Shown here in pieces: positions 49,752 through 59,819 of a stretch of 64,000 bases of DNA. How positions within the stretch are numbered: position 1 is the first letter of the stretch; each line of letters begins with the position of its first letter. The stretch is from an uncultured Bacilli bacterium. Its GTDB lineage: Bacteria; Bacillota_I; Bacilli_A; RFN20; CAG-826. The stretch covers positions 124,001 to 188,000 of the forward strand of contig CALWDE010000003.1 of assembly GCA_944376605.1 (NCBI GenBank). The letters run 5' to 3'. The translations under genes were made by a program, and so were the position numbers. The notes beneath the pieces are model-generated. The model worked only from the letters and a program-made list of their open reading frames with translations, searched no databases and was not told the DNA's origin.

Positions 49752-52700
49752 CTAATTCACACGCGCTACAAATAAGAATTCATAGCAGCCAACATCAAGA
49801 GAATTGGTCACAGTAATGGTAGAACCAGCTTCACGGTTTGTACCGTATAAGACACGTAATTCACCAGAACCAATACCAATCTTGCAAGATGGAGTATCGT
49901 TCATTCTTCCGCCAAGGAAAGAATAAACATCAGGTAAAGTAGAACCGTCAATCTTTGTAAATTCGGTTTGAGCGGCTAAAACAGGGCGTAAAACGTTATC
50001 TCTTCCGCAATAGGAGCCGCGCTCAGTAAGAGAATCCCATAAACGGGAATATTTCATTTGCGCGTCGCCGCTTTGATAAGAACCTTGAATGACTTCATCG
50101 CTCACACCGAGAATGCCTTCTTCAATAAGACTTTGTCTTGTGTGAATCGCTTCCGCGTATTTATCAAAGTATTCTTTAAACTCAACTTTGCGGTCCCACT
50201 TATAGGAGTTGACTTCATCTCCATAAGCGTAGGAGTTACGTACAAGACGGTTACCAGAAGGAAGCGTGACATAATCACCCTCATCAATCTTTTCCCAGTA
50301 TTCGTTATCGGGTTTCATGACCTTCTGTCTTAAGATTTCTTCTCCGCCATGGACAAAAGCAACTCCTTGCGAGAAGAGAACGTAAGCAGTGGTGGCAAGA
50401 ACAGCGTCTTTTACCACAGTATTCTCGTCCGTATCCGCGTTATTTCCAGAATCATAAGTGTAATTCAACTGGTCATATAAGGTGTAATTATCGTGGCAAG
50501 AAACGTAGTTGATGGTTTGATTAACGGAAGTAGCAAGGCCGTTCCCTTCTTTTACTTCTCTATTTTCGCCTAGATAAACGCAAGCAGCGTTATACATGGT
50601 GTTTTCATCAAAATCACCAGCTCCCTGCGACATAAAACCATAAGAAGGAGCAGGGCTGCCCCAGGTCGTATCGCCTTTAAGACCGTTTCTTCCGCAGTCA
50701 TTAAACGCGCCAACTGCGCCTTTTCCATTATCCGTTAAATCGCGGTAGACCCCAACTTTTCCTGCTTGGGTATCCGTGGAAGCGCCAGAACCTCTCCAAG
50801 GCTCGCCATAAACGACAATATTAGGATCGATGTCATAAGCCATATCCTTCACAGCGCGCATCGTTGAAGTTTCAATTGCGCCCATAAGGTCAAAGCGGAA
50901 GCCTTGAATTCCAAAGTTTTCTAACCAGTATTTCGTGGAATCCACAACAAACTTGCTGCCCATTGTTCGGTTAGTAGCAAAAGTGTTATGAACGCCAGTT
51001 TCATCAATATAGGCGCCATTTTCATCCATTTTGAAGAAATAGCCGGGAACAATCTTGTTGAAACTAGATCCAGAAACAGAAGACATATGGTTATAGACAA
51101 CGTCCATAATCGTACGAATACCAGCGTCAGCTAATTTCTGAATCACGTGACGGAATTCGTACATTCTAACGAGTGGATCATAAGGATCAGAAGAATAGGC
51201 ACCTTCTACAACGTTGTAGTTGAGTGGGTTATAACCCCAGTTATAAGAAGGTTCTTGCGTAATGGTTTGTCCATTTTCTTCATAAGTGAGAGTTCTCTCA
51301 TCATTATCTTGGTCAAAAACAGGAAGAATTTGAACGGCATTCACACCGAGTTCCTTTAAAGAATCAAAACCAGTGGAAACGCTGCCATAAGTGGTGCCTT
51401 CTTCCACAAAAGCGTTATAGGTTCCGTTTTTATTTCCTTCCTTAGAAACCCAGGTCTCATCCGCAGTGAAGTCACGAATATGGACTTCGTAAATTGTTAA
51501 ATCATTGGGGGAAACATAAGAAGATGGATCTTCTGGATTACTCTTAAATTTGGCAAGAGATTCTTCCCACCCTTCTGGATAAGTAGAAGGTAAGTCTGCC
51601 TTGCGGATAATAGCAGAACGGACGCCATTAATACCGGCAGAAGTTGCATAAGGATCAGCAGCCTCTTGCGTAGTACCACCATTCGAAACAGCATAGGTGT
51701 AGAAGTTAAACATGTCGCAGTAGAATCCGCGAAGTTCACCTGTCCAAACACCCTTCTCATCTGGAGTCATATAAACAAGACGTGTCACGGTGTCATCACC
51801 AGGATGTTCCTCAGTTCCAAGCGCTTTTGGTGTACCAGATTGATAAAGTTTTACCGCAACACTTCCCGCTGTTGGTGCCCAAACTTTAAACTGGAAGCGT
51901 TTGCTTTCTCCTTCACTTAGATCGGTGAAACCTAAATCATCGCCATCATAAGTATAATTTTCGATAAATTTCGGATCATCGTATAAATTTTGGAAAGAGG
52001 CGCCTCCCTGTTTTACAGCAGCTTCATTTTGCACAAAGCGGCATTCGAGCATGTAATCGGTGTATAAAGTAATATCTTCATCAAATGTAATATCAAAAGA
52101 AGAAGAGTTAGGATTACCGCTCTTAATGAGATATTCTTGTTTCTTTCCAATTTGTTCATCGGAATTTAAACGGTACCAAGTTGTGTCATAAGCATAAAGC
52201 TCATAGGAAGAAATAACGCCTACTTCTGCCTCATCTCTTCCTTCTGCAATGCCCGTTCCTTCCACGTGTAATGTCCGCCAATCAGTAAAGACGGCAGAGC
52301 CAATTCTGTCACCTAAAGCGTCATTACGATTTGCAGAAACATCAATGATAGAATTTCCTAAATCCCAAGAGTAAATGGAAATCATTTCATCACCTGTATC
52401 GGTGGTTTCTAATGTGCTGCTATAGTCATTTAACGTGCAAACAATGTCCGCACTTTGTCCAGCCCAAGTTCCTCTCTCCTTAATGATAAAGGAAATTGAA
52501 GAATGTACTGTGCGGTTCCATGGGGACTCAGACAAATCAATGTCATAATAAAGTCCATAACTATCAGGGTTTCCAGCGTTATCGAATTCGTATTCCACTC
52601 CGTCTACGCCAACTCCCCAAACCCAAATGGTTTTGGTTAAATAATTCGCCGTGTCATTCCGGTAATAGATCCTAACGATTCCATCCCATCCTTCCGGCAA

Positions 52701-52850
52701 AGGATCTGCCACTACTTGACTTGAACCCCCTTCAGAACCTGATATCGATTCAGAGCCAGAGCCGCTTCCTTCATTTCCGCCACCGCATCCTGCAAGTAAA
52801 GGTATTGCAAGCGCAACAGCAAGTAGTACTTTTTTGCCTTTAGCCAACAT
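49752..52850 (-). CDS. Surface-anchored pullulanase (type I, GH13 lipoprotein)
   Basis: The 1032-residue protein has a lipoprotein signal (VALAIPLLAGC, Cys22) and a Gly/Ser linker, then an N-terminal starch-binding-like region (IVRIYYRNDTANYLTKTIWV), further beta modules, a CBM48-like domain (FRFQ-type segment KRFQFKVWAPTAGSVAVKLY) and the catalytic barrel. Diagnostic pullulanase motifs are YNWGYNPLNYNVVEGAYSSD, DVVYNHMSS, the nucleophile in GFRFDLMGAI, the acid/base in VVYGEPWRGSG and YVSCHDNYTLYDQL. It debranches alpha-1,6 links in amylopectin or pullulan, complementing the amylase. AAGGAG precedes the ATG. Confidence 0.93.
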   Translation of the reverse strand: MLAKGKKVLLAVALAIPLLAGCGGGNEGSGSGSESISGSEGGSSQVVADPLPEGWDGIVRIYYRNDTANYLTKTIWVWGVGVDGVEYEFDNAGNPDSYGLYYDIDLSESPWNRTVHSSISFIIKERGTWAGQSADIVCTLNDYSSTLETTDTGDEMISIYSWDLGNSIIDVSANRNDALGDRIGSAVFTDWRTLHVEGTGIAEGRDEAEVGVISSYELYAYDTTWYRLNSDEQIGKKQEYLIKSGNPNSSSFDITFDEDITLYTDYMLECRFVQNEAAVKQGGASFQNLYDDPKFIENYTYDGDDLGFTDLSEGESKRFQFKVWAPTAGSVAVKLYQSGTPKALGTEEHPGDDTVTRLVYMTPDEKGVWTGELRGFYCDMFNFYTYAVSNGGTTQEAADPYATSAGINGVRSAIIRKADLPSTYPEGWEESLAKFKSNPEDPSSYVSPNDLTIYEVHIRDFTADETWVSKEGNKNGTYNAFVEEGTTYGSVSTGFDSLKELGVNAVQILPVFDQDNDERTLTYEENGQTITQEPSYNWGYNPLNYNVVEGAYSSDPYDPLVRMYEFRHVIQKLADAGIRTIMDVVYNHMSSVSGSSFNKIVPGYFFKMDENGAYIDETGVHNTFATNRTMGSKFVVDSTKYWLENFGIQGFRFDLMGAIETSTMRAVKDMAYDIDPNIVVYGEPWRGSGASTDTQAGKVGVYRDLTDNGKGAVGAFNDCGRNGLKGDTTWGSPAPSYGFMSQGAGDFDENTMYNAACVYLGENREVKEGNGLATSVNQTINYVSCHDNYTLYDQLNYTYDSGNNADTDENTVVKDAVLATTAYVLFSQGVAFVHGGEEILRQKVMKPDNEYWEKIDEGDYVTLPSGNRLVRNSYAYGDEVNSYKWDRKVEFKEYFDKYAEAIHTRQSLIEEGILGVSDEVIQGSYQSGDAQMKYSRLWDSLTERGSYCGRDNVLRPVLAAQTEFTKIDGSTLPDVYSFLGGRMNDTPSCKIGIGSGELRVLYGTNREAGSTITVTNSLDVGCYEFLFVARVN

Positions 52851-52914
52851 AAATACTCCTTAAGAAAAACATCTCCTTTGATGCGAAAATGATAGCGCAT
52901 TCATCTTTTTTTGC

Positions 52915-54435
52915 CTAGGGGCGAAATAGGATAGAAGAATAAGGTGCAATCGTAACTTTTTTGTCTTTGAAAGCAGGCAATTTATTGCCATAAGATAGAG
53001 CAAAATACTCCTGATAAGAGAAAGGAAGTTCAAAAGATACCTCTTCTGACGCCTTACTATGCAAGATGTAACGAGTTTCTCCCGCAAAATCCATGCGAAT
53101 CAGCATAATTTTTTCGGATAATTCCTCTGGCAACGGAATGACACTCCATTCCCCTTTTTCAAAGAAATTATTATTTTCATTGCGGATTTGCAGCAATTTT
53201 CGTACATAGTTGAGCAAACTGTTTGGATTTTCTTCTTCCTCTTCCACGCTAGAAGGATATAAAGGAGCAACATATCCTTCTGGGTTTGAGCAAAGTATCC
53301 CGTCTTTCCAAGGCATAGCCGTTCTCCGCGCAGCATCAGACATTGGCCCCTTATAATCACGAATCCCTATTAAACCAAGCTCTTCCCCGTAATAAAGCCA
53401 TGGCGTGCCAGGTGACCATAATAAAAGTGCCATGGCAACAAAGAAGAGTTCCTTTTGGTCTTTTCTTCTTGTCGCGACAACCTCACTCCACCTGTCCGTG
53501 TCATGGTTGCTAATAAATAAGGCAGGACGCGCTTCTCCATGTGAAACTCTCTTTAATTCCTCAATCTCTTTTACCATGCGGTAAGGATAATTTTTCCATG
53601 CTTTTTTAAAATTCACTGCCGCGCCTGGACCATCTTCTCGCGATAAACAAAGAGGGAACGCAAACATATTCACGCCGCTAGAAGCATAATCTAAGATGGA
53701 CTGTTCATCCGGATAATCTTCCCAAGCTTCTCCCACGATATAACAGTCTTTTTTCTCTTTTTGGCAAACCTCTTTCATAAAGCGCAAAAATTCGACAGTT
53801 TTCTCTCTTTCTTCAAAATAGTAGTAGCGAACCGCGTCAAGACGATACCCGTCTACTCCGCGCTTTAACCAATAAGTTAAGATATTAGCAATTTCTTTTC
53901 TAAGCGAAGGACTATCTAAATTTAAATCCGGCATCCAGCCACTAAATCTTCCCTCTGCCCAAGCATCTGCGACAGGATCATAGGAATAGGCATTCTGCAT
54001 CTTTTTTGTCCAGCAGTAATAATCAATTTTAGAATCTTCTCCATGATAGTTATTTTTATAGTCCTTTTCGCTTTGCAAGTACCAAGGATGACGGAAACTC
54101 GTGTGATTAATCACAAAATCTAAAATAATTTTGAGCCCGTTTTCGTGGGCAAGTTTAATCAGTTCATCAAAATCTTCATCAGTTCCAAAACTGGGATCAA
54201 TTTTGTAGTAATCTTCTGTGTCATAATGATGATAAGAAGCACTTTGAAAGATGGGTGTTAACCATAAATAGGTAACTCCAAGAGAGGCAAGGTAAGGCAT
54301 TGCTTCGATAATTCCACGCAAATCACCGATTCCATCATGATTGGAATCGCGGAAGGAATGAACAAATATCTGGTAACCTGCACTGCCCTCAGTCTTTTTC
54401 GTTATTTTAAAATTCTCTGGATAAATCGCTTTCAT
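52915..54435 (-). CDS. Cytoplasmic GH13 glycosidase (maltodextrin-degrading)
   Basis: The 506-residue enzyme lacks a signal peptide, so it should act on imported maltodextrins. The GH13 regions are present: VHSFRDSNHDGIGDLRGI, LDFVINHTS, nucleophile in GVDGYRLDAVR, acid/base in YIVGEAWEDY and FISNHDTDR, with a short C-terminal beta domain. Overall it resembles alpha-glucosidase/oligo-1,6-glucosidase and cytoplasmic alpha-amylases; the exact bond cannot be told by eye. A hairpin terminator separates it from malG, and TTAGGAG precedes its ATG. Confidence 0.88.
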   Translation of the reverse strand: MKAIYPENFKITKKTEGSAGYQIFVHSFRDSNHDGIGDLRGIIEAMPYLASLGVTYLWLTPIFQSASYHHYDTEDYYKIDPSFGTDEDFDELIKLAHENGLKIILDFVINHTSFRHPWYLQSEKDYKNNYHGEDSKIDYYCWTKKMQNAYSYDPVADAWAEGRFSGWMPDLNLDSPSLRKEIANILTYWLKRGVDGYRLDAVRYYYFEEREKTVEFLRFMKEVCQKEKKDCYIVGEAWEDYPDEQSILDYASSGVNMFAFPLCLSREDGPGAAVNFKKAWKNYPYRMVKEIEELKRVSHGEARPALFISNHDTDRWSEVVATRRKDQKELFFVAMALLLWSPGTPWLYYGEELGLIGIRDYKGPMSDAARRTAMPWKDGILCSNPEGYVAPLYPSSVEEEEENPNSLLNYVRKLLQIRNENNNFFEKGEWSVIPLPEELSEKIMLIRMDFAGETRYILHSKASEEVSFELPFSYQEYFALSYGNKLPAFKDKKVTIAPYSSILFRP

Positions 54436-54451
54436 GGATGAACTCCTAAGG

Positions 54452-54481
54452 ATAAAAATAGGCGCCCCGAAGAGCGCCTAA
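54452..54481 (-). terminator. Intercistronic terminator between malG and the GH13 gene
   Basis: TAGGCGC and GCGCCTA (54459-54465 with 54474-54480) form the stem; the minus strand continues TTTTTATC. It probably lets only part of the malEFG transcripts continue into the glycosidase genes. Confidence 0.8.
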
Positions 54482-54500
54482 TAAACAATAACTCTTTTTT

Positions 54501-55436
54501 CTAGCCTTTTACAGCACCACCTGTAACTCCAGCAACATAATACTTCTGCATGAACATGAAGATAATTGTTGTTGGAATCGCTACGCAGACGGCACCAGCG
54601 CAGAAGATACGCCAATAAGGAGGACGGCTATTAAAGTCACCGTCATTTAACATACCGTATAAAGCTCTAGCAACTGTCCAGTTATCGAAGGTTGGTGATT
54701 TTGCTCCACCTAAGATATAAGCGGAAGTAATGTATTCACCCCAAGGCGCCATGAATGCTGCTAAGGCAACATTAACGACGATCGGTTTTGATAAAGGAAG
54801 AGTAATCTTGTAGAAGATTTGGAATCTAGTTGCACCATCTACCATGGCTGCTTCGTCAATTTGCTTGGAAATGGTATCAAAGAAGCCTTTGGAGACATAG
54901 TAGTTCATACCAGCACCAGCGCTATAAATGATAGCAAGCATGAATAGATTTCTAAGTCCACCACCAGGTGCAAGACCTTCAAGCGTCCAGTAGATGACAA
55001 TCATACCAAGGAAGCCTGGGAACATACCAAGAATGAGGATAAGACGCATCATCATCGTTCTTCCTCTGAAGCGTAAACGCGAGAAGGCGTAAGAGCTACA
55101 AAGAGTGAGAACGGTAGAGATAATCATCGATAAGAGAGAAACCCAAATCGTATTGATGAAGGAGCCAATGGCAAGCGAGCCATTGGAAGTAATCATTCCA
55201 AACCAGTTAAAACGTGCTGTCTCAATACTTCCGTTGATATTAACCGTGTTAGTTGCAAGCATGATCCAAGGATCAAAAGACCATCTAGCGGGAATAAAGT
55301 AGGCCGCAGATTCTGTATTTGGGTCGCCCGAGAAGCTTTGAAGAACAAGCCAAATAATAGGAGAAATCCAAACAACAGCAATGAGAGTAAGAATTAGGTA
55401 GACTAATGAGTCTGCAACAATGCGTCTTGTTTTCAT
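54501..55436 (-). CDS. malG: Maltodextrin ABC transporter permease MalG
   Basis: The 311-residue inner-membrane permease has six helices and the cytoplasmic EAA loop DEAAMVDGATRFQIFYKITL typical of MalG, which couples to the ATPase. It ends VAGVTGGAVKG, matching the MalG C-terminus that reaches the MalK interface. A GAGGAGG ribosome-binding site lies in the end of malF, whose stop overlaps the malG start by 1 nt. No ATPase gene is present; a shared MsmK/MalK-type ATPase elsewhere is expected. Confidence 0.93.
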   Translation of the reverse strand: MKTRRIVADSLVYLILTLIAVVWISPIIWLVLQSFSGDPNTESAAYFIPARWSFDPWIMLATNTVNINGSIETARFNWFGMITSNGSLAIGSFINTIWVSLLSMIISTVLTLCSSYAFSRLRFRGRTMMMRLILILGMFPGFLGMIVIYWTLEGLAPGGGLRNLFMLAIIYSAGAGMNYYVSKGFFDTISKQIDEAAMVDGATRFQIFYKITLPLSKPIVVNVALAAFMAPWGEYITSAYILGGAKSPTFDNWTVARALYGMLNDGDFNSRPPYWRIFCAGAVCVAIPTTIIFMFMQKYYVAGVTGGAVKG

Positions 55437-58294
55437 TATTGGAAAGCCTCCTCATTTTGTACCGAGCCAAGTCTGCTATAAGCAACAAGGGAGAAGAATC
55501 CGCAAAGAATGAAGATGATAATACCTAGGACAGAGCCAAGAGCGTAATTCTGCTGCTGTGTATCCGTCGCTAAAGTATATAACCAAGTAATCAGTAAGGA
55601 TGTTTCACCTGCACCAGATGTTAACATATCATTAACACCTCGTGGTTCTCCACCTGTTAAGAAGAAGATAACGTTGAAGTTATTAATATTTCCAACAAAG
55701 GATGTAATAAGCGAAGGACCAGTAACAAAGAAGATGTAAGGCAAAGTGATAGATACTAACTGGCGGAATGGACCAGCTCCATCAATCTGACTCGATTCAT
55801 AAAGATCACTTGGAATATTCATTAAGATACCGGATGTCGATAAGACGGTGAAGGGAATACCAATCCAAATGTTAACAACAATGACCGTTAACTTTGGAAT
55901 GATAGCCCAGTTATCACCTGAACCTGGACCTCTAATAAAGGGGATACCGGTTGTCGTCCAAAGATCTCCTGCCATAGAGCCCCAATTCATCTGCTGGCTA
56001 AAGCCAACAAACCAGTCTTGTTTTATAAGCCAGCTATTGATTAAACCAGAAGCGCTCGATGGCGAGAGCATCTTGTTCATGACAAGAAGAGAAATAAAAC
56101 TTGGAACAGCAATGGTAATAATTAAGACGGTTCTCCAGAATCTTGGGAATTTAAGACCCTTACGATTAATAAGAAGAGCAACGATAATACCTAAGATATA
56201 ACAAGAGAATGTGGAGAAAATAGCCCATACAATCGTCCACCCGAGTAGTCGCACAAAGGTGTAACCATAACTTGCGCCACCCGCTTCACTGCCGAACATA
56301 TCAAAGACGCTTCCCCAAGCAATAGGATCCCAGTTAAACACTGTGAAGTGATCAGAATCCCAGTTAGTAAAGGCGACGAAGATAGAGCAAAGAAGAGGAA
56401 CAATCGTAACAACAACTGCCCCAATGACAGGAAGTGCTAATACGCTTACGGCAAACTTTTCATCAGCAAATTGCTTGACACGTCTTAAAGAAGTGACGGG
56501 TTGTCCATGATAGCCGATTGCGCGCATTGATTTTAATTGACGCTCATAGCGGCGAGCAAATCTCTCTAAAAGTTCTGCCCCAGATCCGCCAGAAATAGCA
56601 ATACGAGAATATTGTTGGAATAAGGAATATAGAGCAAGTCCATCATCCTTTAAGATACCTTCTTCCTCGCAAGCAGCAAGGAAGTTTCCTTTCCCTAAAT
56701 CAAAATGTTGTTGAAGGATAGAAGGATCTTTCGCAAAAGCAATGGTGCGTTCTGCCGAGCGAATTGGTGCATCATGCCATTTCTCAATAAACTGTTCTTG
56801 ATAACTTGCATAATATTCGCCAAGTTCGACAAAACGGTTCACACATGCAGAACGGAGTTCTTCCCCTTTTAATCCCTTCTTCCCGCGATATTCGTTAATA
56901 ATGCTGATTGCTTTTGAAGTGATTTTCTTACCAAGAGGGAAGCTAACTTCAAACGTACCAATGACACTCGAAACTCTCTTACGGACAGAAAGTTTTGCTG
57001 TCTCATTTAATTCAACTTCACCGTTTTTCCTAGATAAAGCGTCGCGGCCAAAGATGGCGTCATATAAAGCGCTCCCATCTTTGAAAACAGTAGCAAGCGC
57101 TTTTGTATCACGAATCGTCGCAAGATAGTCGTTATATTTATCATATTTATGAGAGAAACGAATAAGTGCAAGTTTCTCTTCCGAGACAACTACATAACGA
57201 CCATATTTCTCTTTTGGTTTTTCTAAATACCAATAACAGTAACGTTCTATCGGCTTAAACCAATAAAGGTGAGCCATTACAAAATTACGGCATGGATTAT
57301 AAATTTTGTTGTAATAGAACGTTTTAATAAGACGGAAGAGCCATAAAACTTTTTCCCACAAAATGACAAGGAAAGCCTGTGTCTTACTCCAAGCGTCTGC
57401 ATCGCTCTTAAAGACATTTCCGATAGCAAAATTGCCTTCATTATCATAGCCAAGCGCGATAGGATCGGCACATTTTGACCAAGCTATGCGAGAAACAACG
57501 CGTGCGGTAAGGGCGTCAAAACCATATTCCTGCTTTAAAGTGCGATTGATACTTAAATGCGTCATACGCGCAAAATCAACATAAGTACCATCGCTCTTCT
57601 GCTTACCATGATAGATTTCAGGATGGTTTAAAACATGAATTCCTTCCATTCTCGCCCGTTTATACTTATCGGCAGCAGTAATCATGTAGGAGTCGTAAGC
57701 ACCTTTTAAGCTTAAAACATACACGATCATGAAACCAATTAAGATAATCCAAGCATAGAAACCAAAGATTAATTCAGGACGAGTATCAGCGCTATTTTCT
57801 CCCAGATGGATGAAAGCGTTAATTGCACTAACGCCAGCACCAACTCCCCCAGAAATCGGAACAAACATATAGAAGAAGAAGGCAATCTCTACAACAAGAA
57901 AAACCACTCCATCTAACCACTGTTTTCTCTTTAACTGCGAAGCGCCCATAACGATGAAACTGAGTTTTCCAGCCCAGTCCATATCATTGAACATCATCAC
58001 AACTTTTCTCCCGACAATATATATGCCAGGAATAATCATTAAAACAGCACCAAGAATATACTTAACAACCAGTAAAAGATATTTGATGCAGTCATAGAGA
58101 ATACCAAGTATCCAAAGCCCCGCTTTCGCCAAAAATCTCGCGATCGCTAATCCAGCAGTTTGATACCAGGGATCGCGTTCAAAATTCGTCTCTTTTAATG
58201 AGTCGAGTTCGGAAAAATCAAGGGCGCTTTCCTCGCTAGTCTCGGAAGAAGCTAGGACAACGTCCTTTTCCAAATCTTTTTTCTCTTCACTCAT
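55436..58294 (-). CDS. malF: Maltodextrin ABC transporter permease MalF with about 600-residue N-terminal extension
   Basis: ATG 58294 (MSEEKKDLEK) is preferred because AAAGGAG lies 9 nt upstream. Only the last 340 or so residues (from DEKFAVSVLALP) form a normal MalF permease, with the EAA loop SSQIDGAGPFRQLVSITLP. Before it are an acidic cytoplasmic start, several membrane helices (about residues 70-100, 135-160, 180-205) and about 390 mostly soluble, charged residues with helical segments. The extension is not the P2 loop of E. coli MalF. I do not recognise its fold. Total length is 952 residues against 290-510 for usual MalF. It is one continuous frame. Confidence 0.88.
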   Translation of the reverse strand: MSEEKKDLEKDVVLASSETSEESALDFSELDSLKETNFERDPWYQTAGLAIARFLAKAGLWILGILYDCIKYLLLVVKYILGAVLMIIPGIYIVGRKVVMMFNDMDWAGKLSFIVMGASQLKRKQWLDGVVFLVVEIAFFFYMFVPISGGVGAGVSAINAFIHLGENSADTRPELIFGFYAWIILIGFMIVYVLSLKGAYDSYMITAADKYKRARMEGIHVLNHPEIYHGKQKSDGTYVDFARMTHLSINRTLKQEYGFDALTARVVSRIAWSKCADPIALGYDNEGNFAIGNVFKSDADAWSKTQAFLVILWEKVLWLFRLIKTFYYNKIYNPCRNFVMAHLYWFKPIERYCYWYLEKPKEKYGRYVVVSEEKLALIRFSHKYDKYNDYLATIRDTKALATVFKDGSALYDAIFGRDALSRKNGEVELNETAKLSVRKRVSSVIGTFEVSFPLGKKITSKAISIINEYRGKKGLKGEELRSACVNRFVELGEYYASYQEQFIEKWHDAPIRSAERTIAFAKDPSILQQHFDLGKGNFLAACEEEGILKDDGLALYSLFQQYSRIAISGGSGAELLERFARRYERQLKSMRAIGYHGQPVTSLRRVKQFADEKFAVSVLALPVIGAVVVTIVPLLCSIFVAFTNWDSDHFTVFNWDPIAWGSVFDMFGSEAGGASYGYTFVRLLGWTIVWAIFSTFSCYILGIIVALLINRKGLKFPRFWRTVLIITIAVPSFISLLVMNKMLSPSSASGLINSWLIKQDWFVGFSQQMNWGSMAGDLWTTTGIPFIRGPGSGDNWAIIPKLTVIVVNIWIGIPFTVLSTSGILMNIPSDLYESSQIDGAGPFRQLVSITLPYIFFVTGPSLITSFVGNINNFNVIFFLTGGEPRGVNDMLTSGAGETSLLITWLYTLATDTQQQNYALGSVLGIIIFILCGFFSLVAYSRLGSVQNEEAFQ

Positions 58295-58319
58295 ATGGAA
58301 GGCTCCTTTCATGAGAAGA

Positions 58320-58348
58320 AGCCCTGGATGGGATTGCCACCCAGGGCT
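58320..58348 (-). other. Strong hairpin between malE and malF
   Basis: AGCCCTGG (58320-58327) pairs with CCAGGGCT (58341-58348). No T-run follows, only TTCTTCTC on the minus strand. It may protect malE mRNA from 3' decay or partly terminate, raising binding protein over permease. Confidence 0.7.
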
Positions 58349-58364
58349 ATTTCTTAACTACAAA

Positions 58365-59708
58365 TTAAGCAGCAGCGGATACATCCATCCAGCCGGTTGC
58401 ACTTGCAATTGTTTGACAGTCAGCACGAGCTTCTTCAAGGCTATCGTGTGCAGTTGGATCATTCACGATACCTCTTCCAAGAGTTTCTACTGGAGTCCAG
58501 AAGTCACCAGTGACATTAATACCTTGTGGGACATAATTGCCAGAAGCGATAGTTTCGTTAATTGCGTTCATATGAGGAAGAGCAGCAATTTCTTCTGCTA
58601 ATTCAGATTGAACAGAAAGATTAGTGACACCTTGCTTTAATTCAGTGACACGGTCCTTTTGCATATCAGCAGTAGTAGCAAAACGAACAAATTCTTTTGC
58701 TGCATCATGCTTTTGTTCAGAAACAGAACTCTTCATACCCATACCCTTATAACCAATGAATGGCTTCATGGCGTGGCCGTTAAAGCTAGGAAGGGTTGTA
58801 ACTTTCACTGTATCGGCTTCTAAGCCAAGTTCAGTTAACTTAGCAGAAGTTTCATTCCAGAAGTTATAAATGATATAAGCAGCTGTTCTAGAACCAGTTG
58901 TTTGAGGATCTAAGCCAGTAAGAATAGCGGAAGTTTGTGCATCAAGTTCACCATTGATGATATTGGTGTTTGCGGCATAAAGTTGGACAAAATCAAAGAG
59001 AGCTTGGTGAACGTCGGCATTAGAACCAAAGTCAGTCATCTGATAGGTCTTTCCATCGACTGTATCAACATGAACTTCGCCTTCCGAGAATAAAATGGAA
59101 GGGAATGTCCAAGAGTTCGCAATTTGGAAATAAATAGTTGCGTTATTTTGAGCCTTAGCAGCTGCAATTAAGCCTTCCCAAGTCTTGGCCTGCTCGTCGT
59201 TTACAATTCTTGTATCGTAGTAGAGCATGTAGCTGTTGTCGTTACGATAAGGGAGAGCATAGAGGCTATCCCCAATCTTGAAGGAATCAACAGCGTCTTG
59301 GCCATCGGTGGTAACACGGCTTGCTTCATCTGAATTGAAGTCTTCGATGTAGCCTCTTTGTACCATGGTACGAATGTTGTCGTCAGCAATACAGAAGACG
59401 TCAGCAACTTCGTTAATGTTGTCAGCATTAGCAACGATATCACCTTCACCGACTTGTTCGATGACTTGGATATCCATTTCACTAGTTACATTACCTTCGG
59501 CATCGGTAATCTTGAGTAAATCGCCATGCGCCTGTTTGAAAGCGGGGATAATGGTGTTGTTAAAGTAGCTAACGTCACTTTCAGGGCACCACACAGTAAT
59601 TGTGTTGGCATATTGATCGCCACCGCAGCTAGTGAGAGCCACTCCTCCAACACCTGCCACCATAGCAATACCTGCTACAGCAACAAGACCTTTTTTTAAA
59701 TTAATCAT
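58365..59708 (-). CDS. malE: Maltodextrin-binding lipoprotein MalE
   Basis: The 447-residue protein has a lipoprotein signal (MINLKKGLVAVAG, lipobox LTSC, Cys28) and a solute-binding protein family 1 fold: TITVWCPESDVSYFNNTIIP, DSLYALPYRNDNSYMLYYDT, WEGLIAAAK and KPFIGYKGMGMKSSVSEQKH followed by AAKEFVRF. It captures maltodextrins for MalFG. AAAGGAG precedes the ATG by 13 nt. It is the first gene of the operon and is preceded by a 367-nt regulatory gap. Confidence 0.92.
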   Translation of the reverse strand: MINLKKGLVAVAGIAMVAGVGGVALTSCGGDQYANTITVWCPESDVSYFNNTIIPAFKQAHGDLLKITDAEGNVTSEMDIQVIEQVGEGDIVANADNINEVADVFCIADDNIRTMVQRGYIEDFNSDEASRVTTDGQDAVDSFKIGDSLYALPYRNDNSYMLYYDTRIVNDEQAKTWEGLIAAAKAQNNATIYFQIANSWTFPSILFSEGEVHVDTVDGKTYQMTDFGSNADVHQALFDFVQLYAANTNIINGELDAQTSAILTGLDPQTTGSRTAAYIIYNFWNETSAKLTELGLEADTVKVTTLPSFNGHAMKPFIGYKGMGMKSSVSEQKHDAAKEFVRFATTADMQKDRVTELKQGVTNLSVQSELAEEIAALPHMNAINETIASGNYVPQGINVTGDFWTPVETLGRGIVNDPTAHDSLEEARADCQTIASATGWMDVSAAA

Positions 59709-59791
59709 TTAGATTTTCGCTCCTTTCCAAATCACAAGGACGCCACATAAATAGCCAGCGCCACCGCGATCTAATTGATTAACATGTGTAA

Positions 59792-59819
59792 ACTATAACC
59801 CCTTTTGCATCTTGGGCAA
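59792..59819 (-). promoter_or_regulatory. malE operon promoter
   Basis: On the minus strand TTGCCC (59819 down to 59814), 16 nt, TATAGT (59797 down to 59792). The leader to malE would be about 75 nt. Confidence 0.6.

Noticed and set aside
55848-56201. 117-codon plus-strand frame
   Set aside because: Antisense shadow of the malF permease core.
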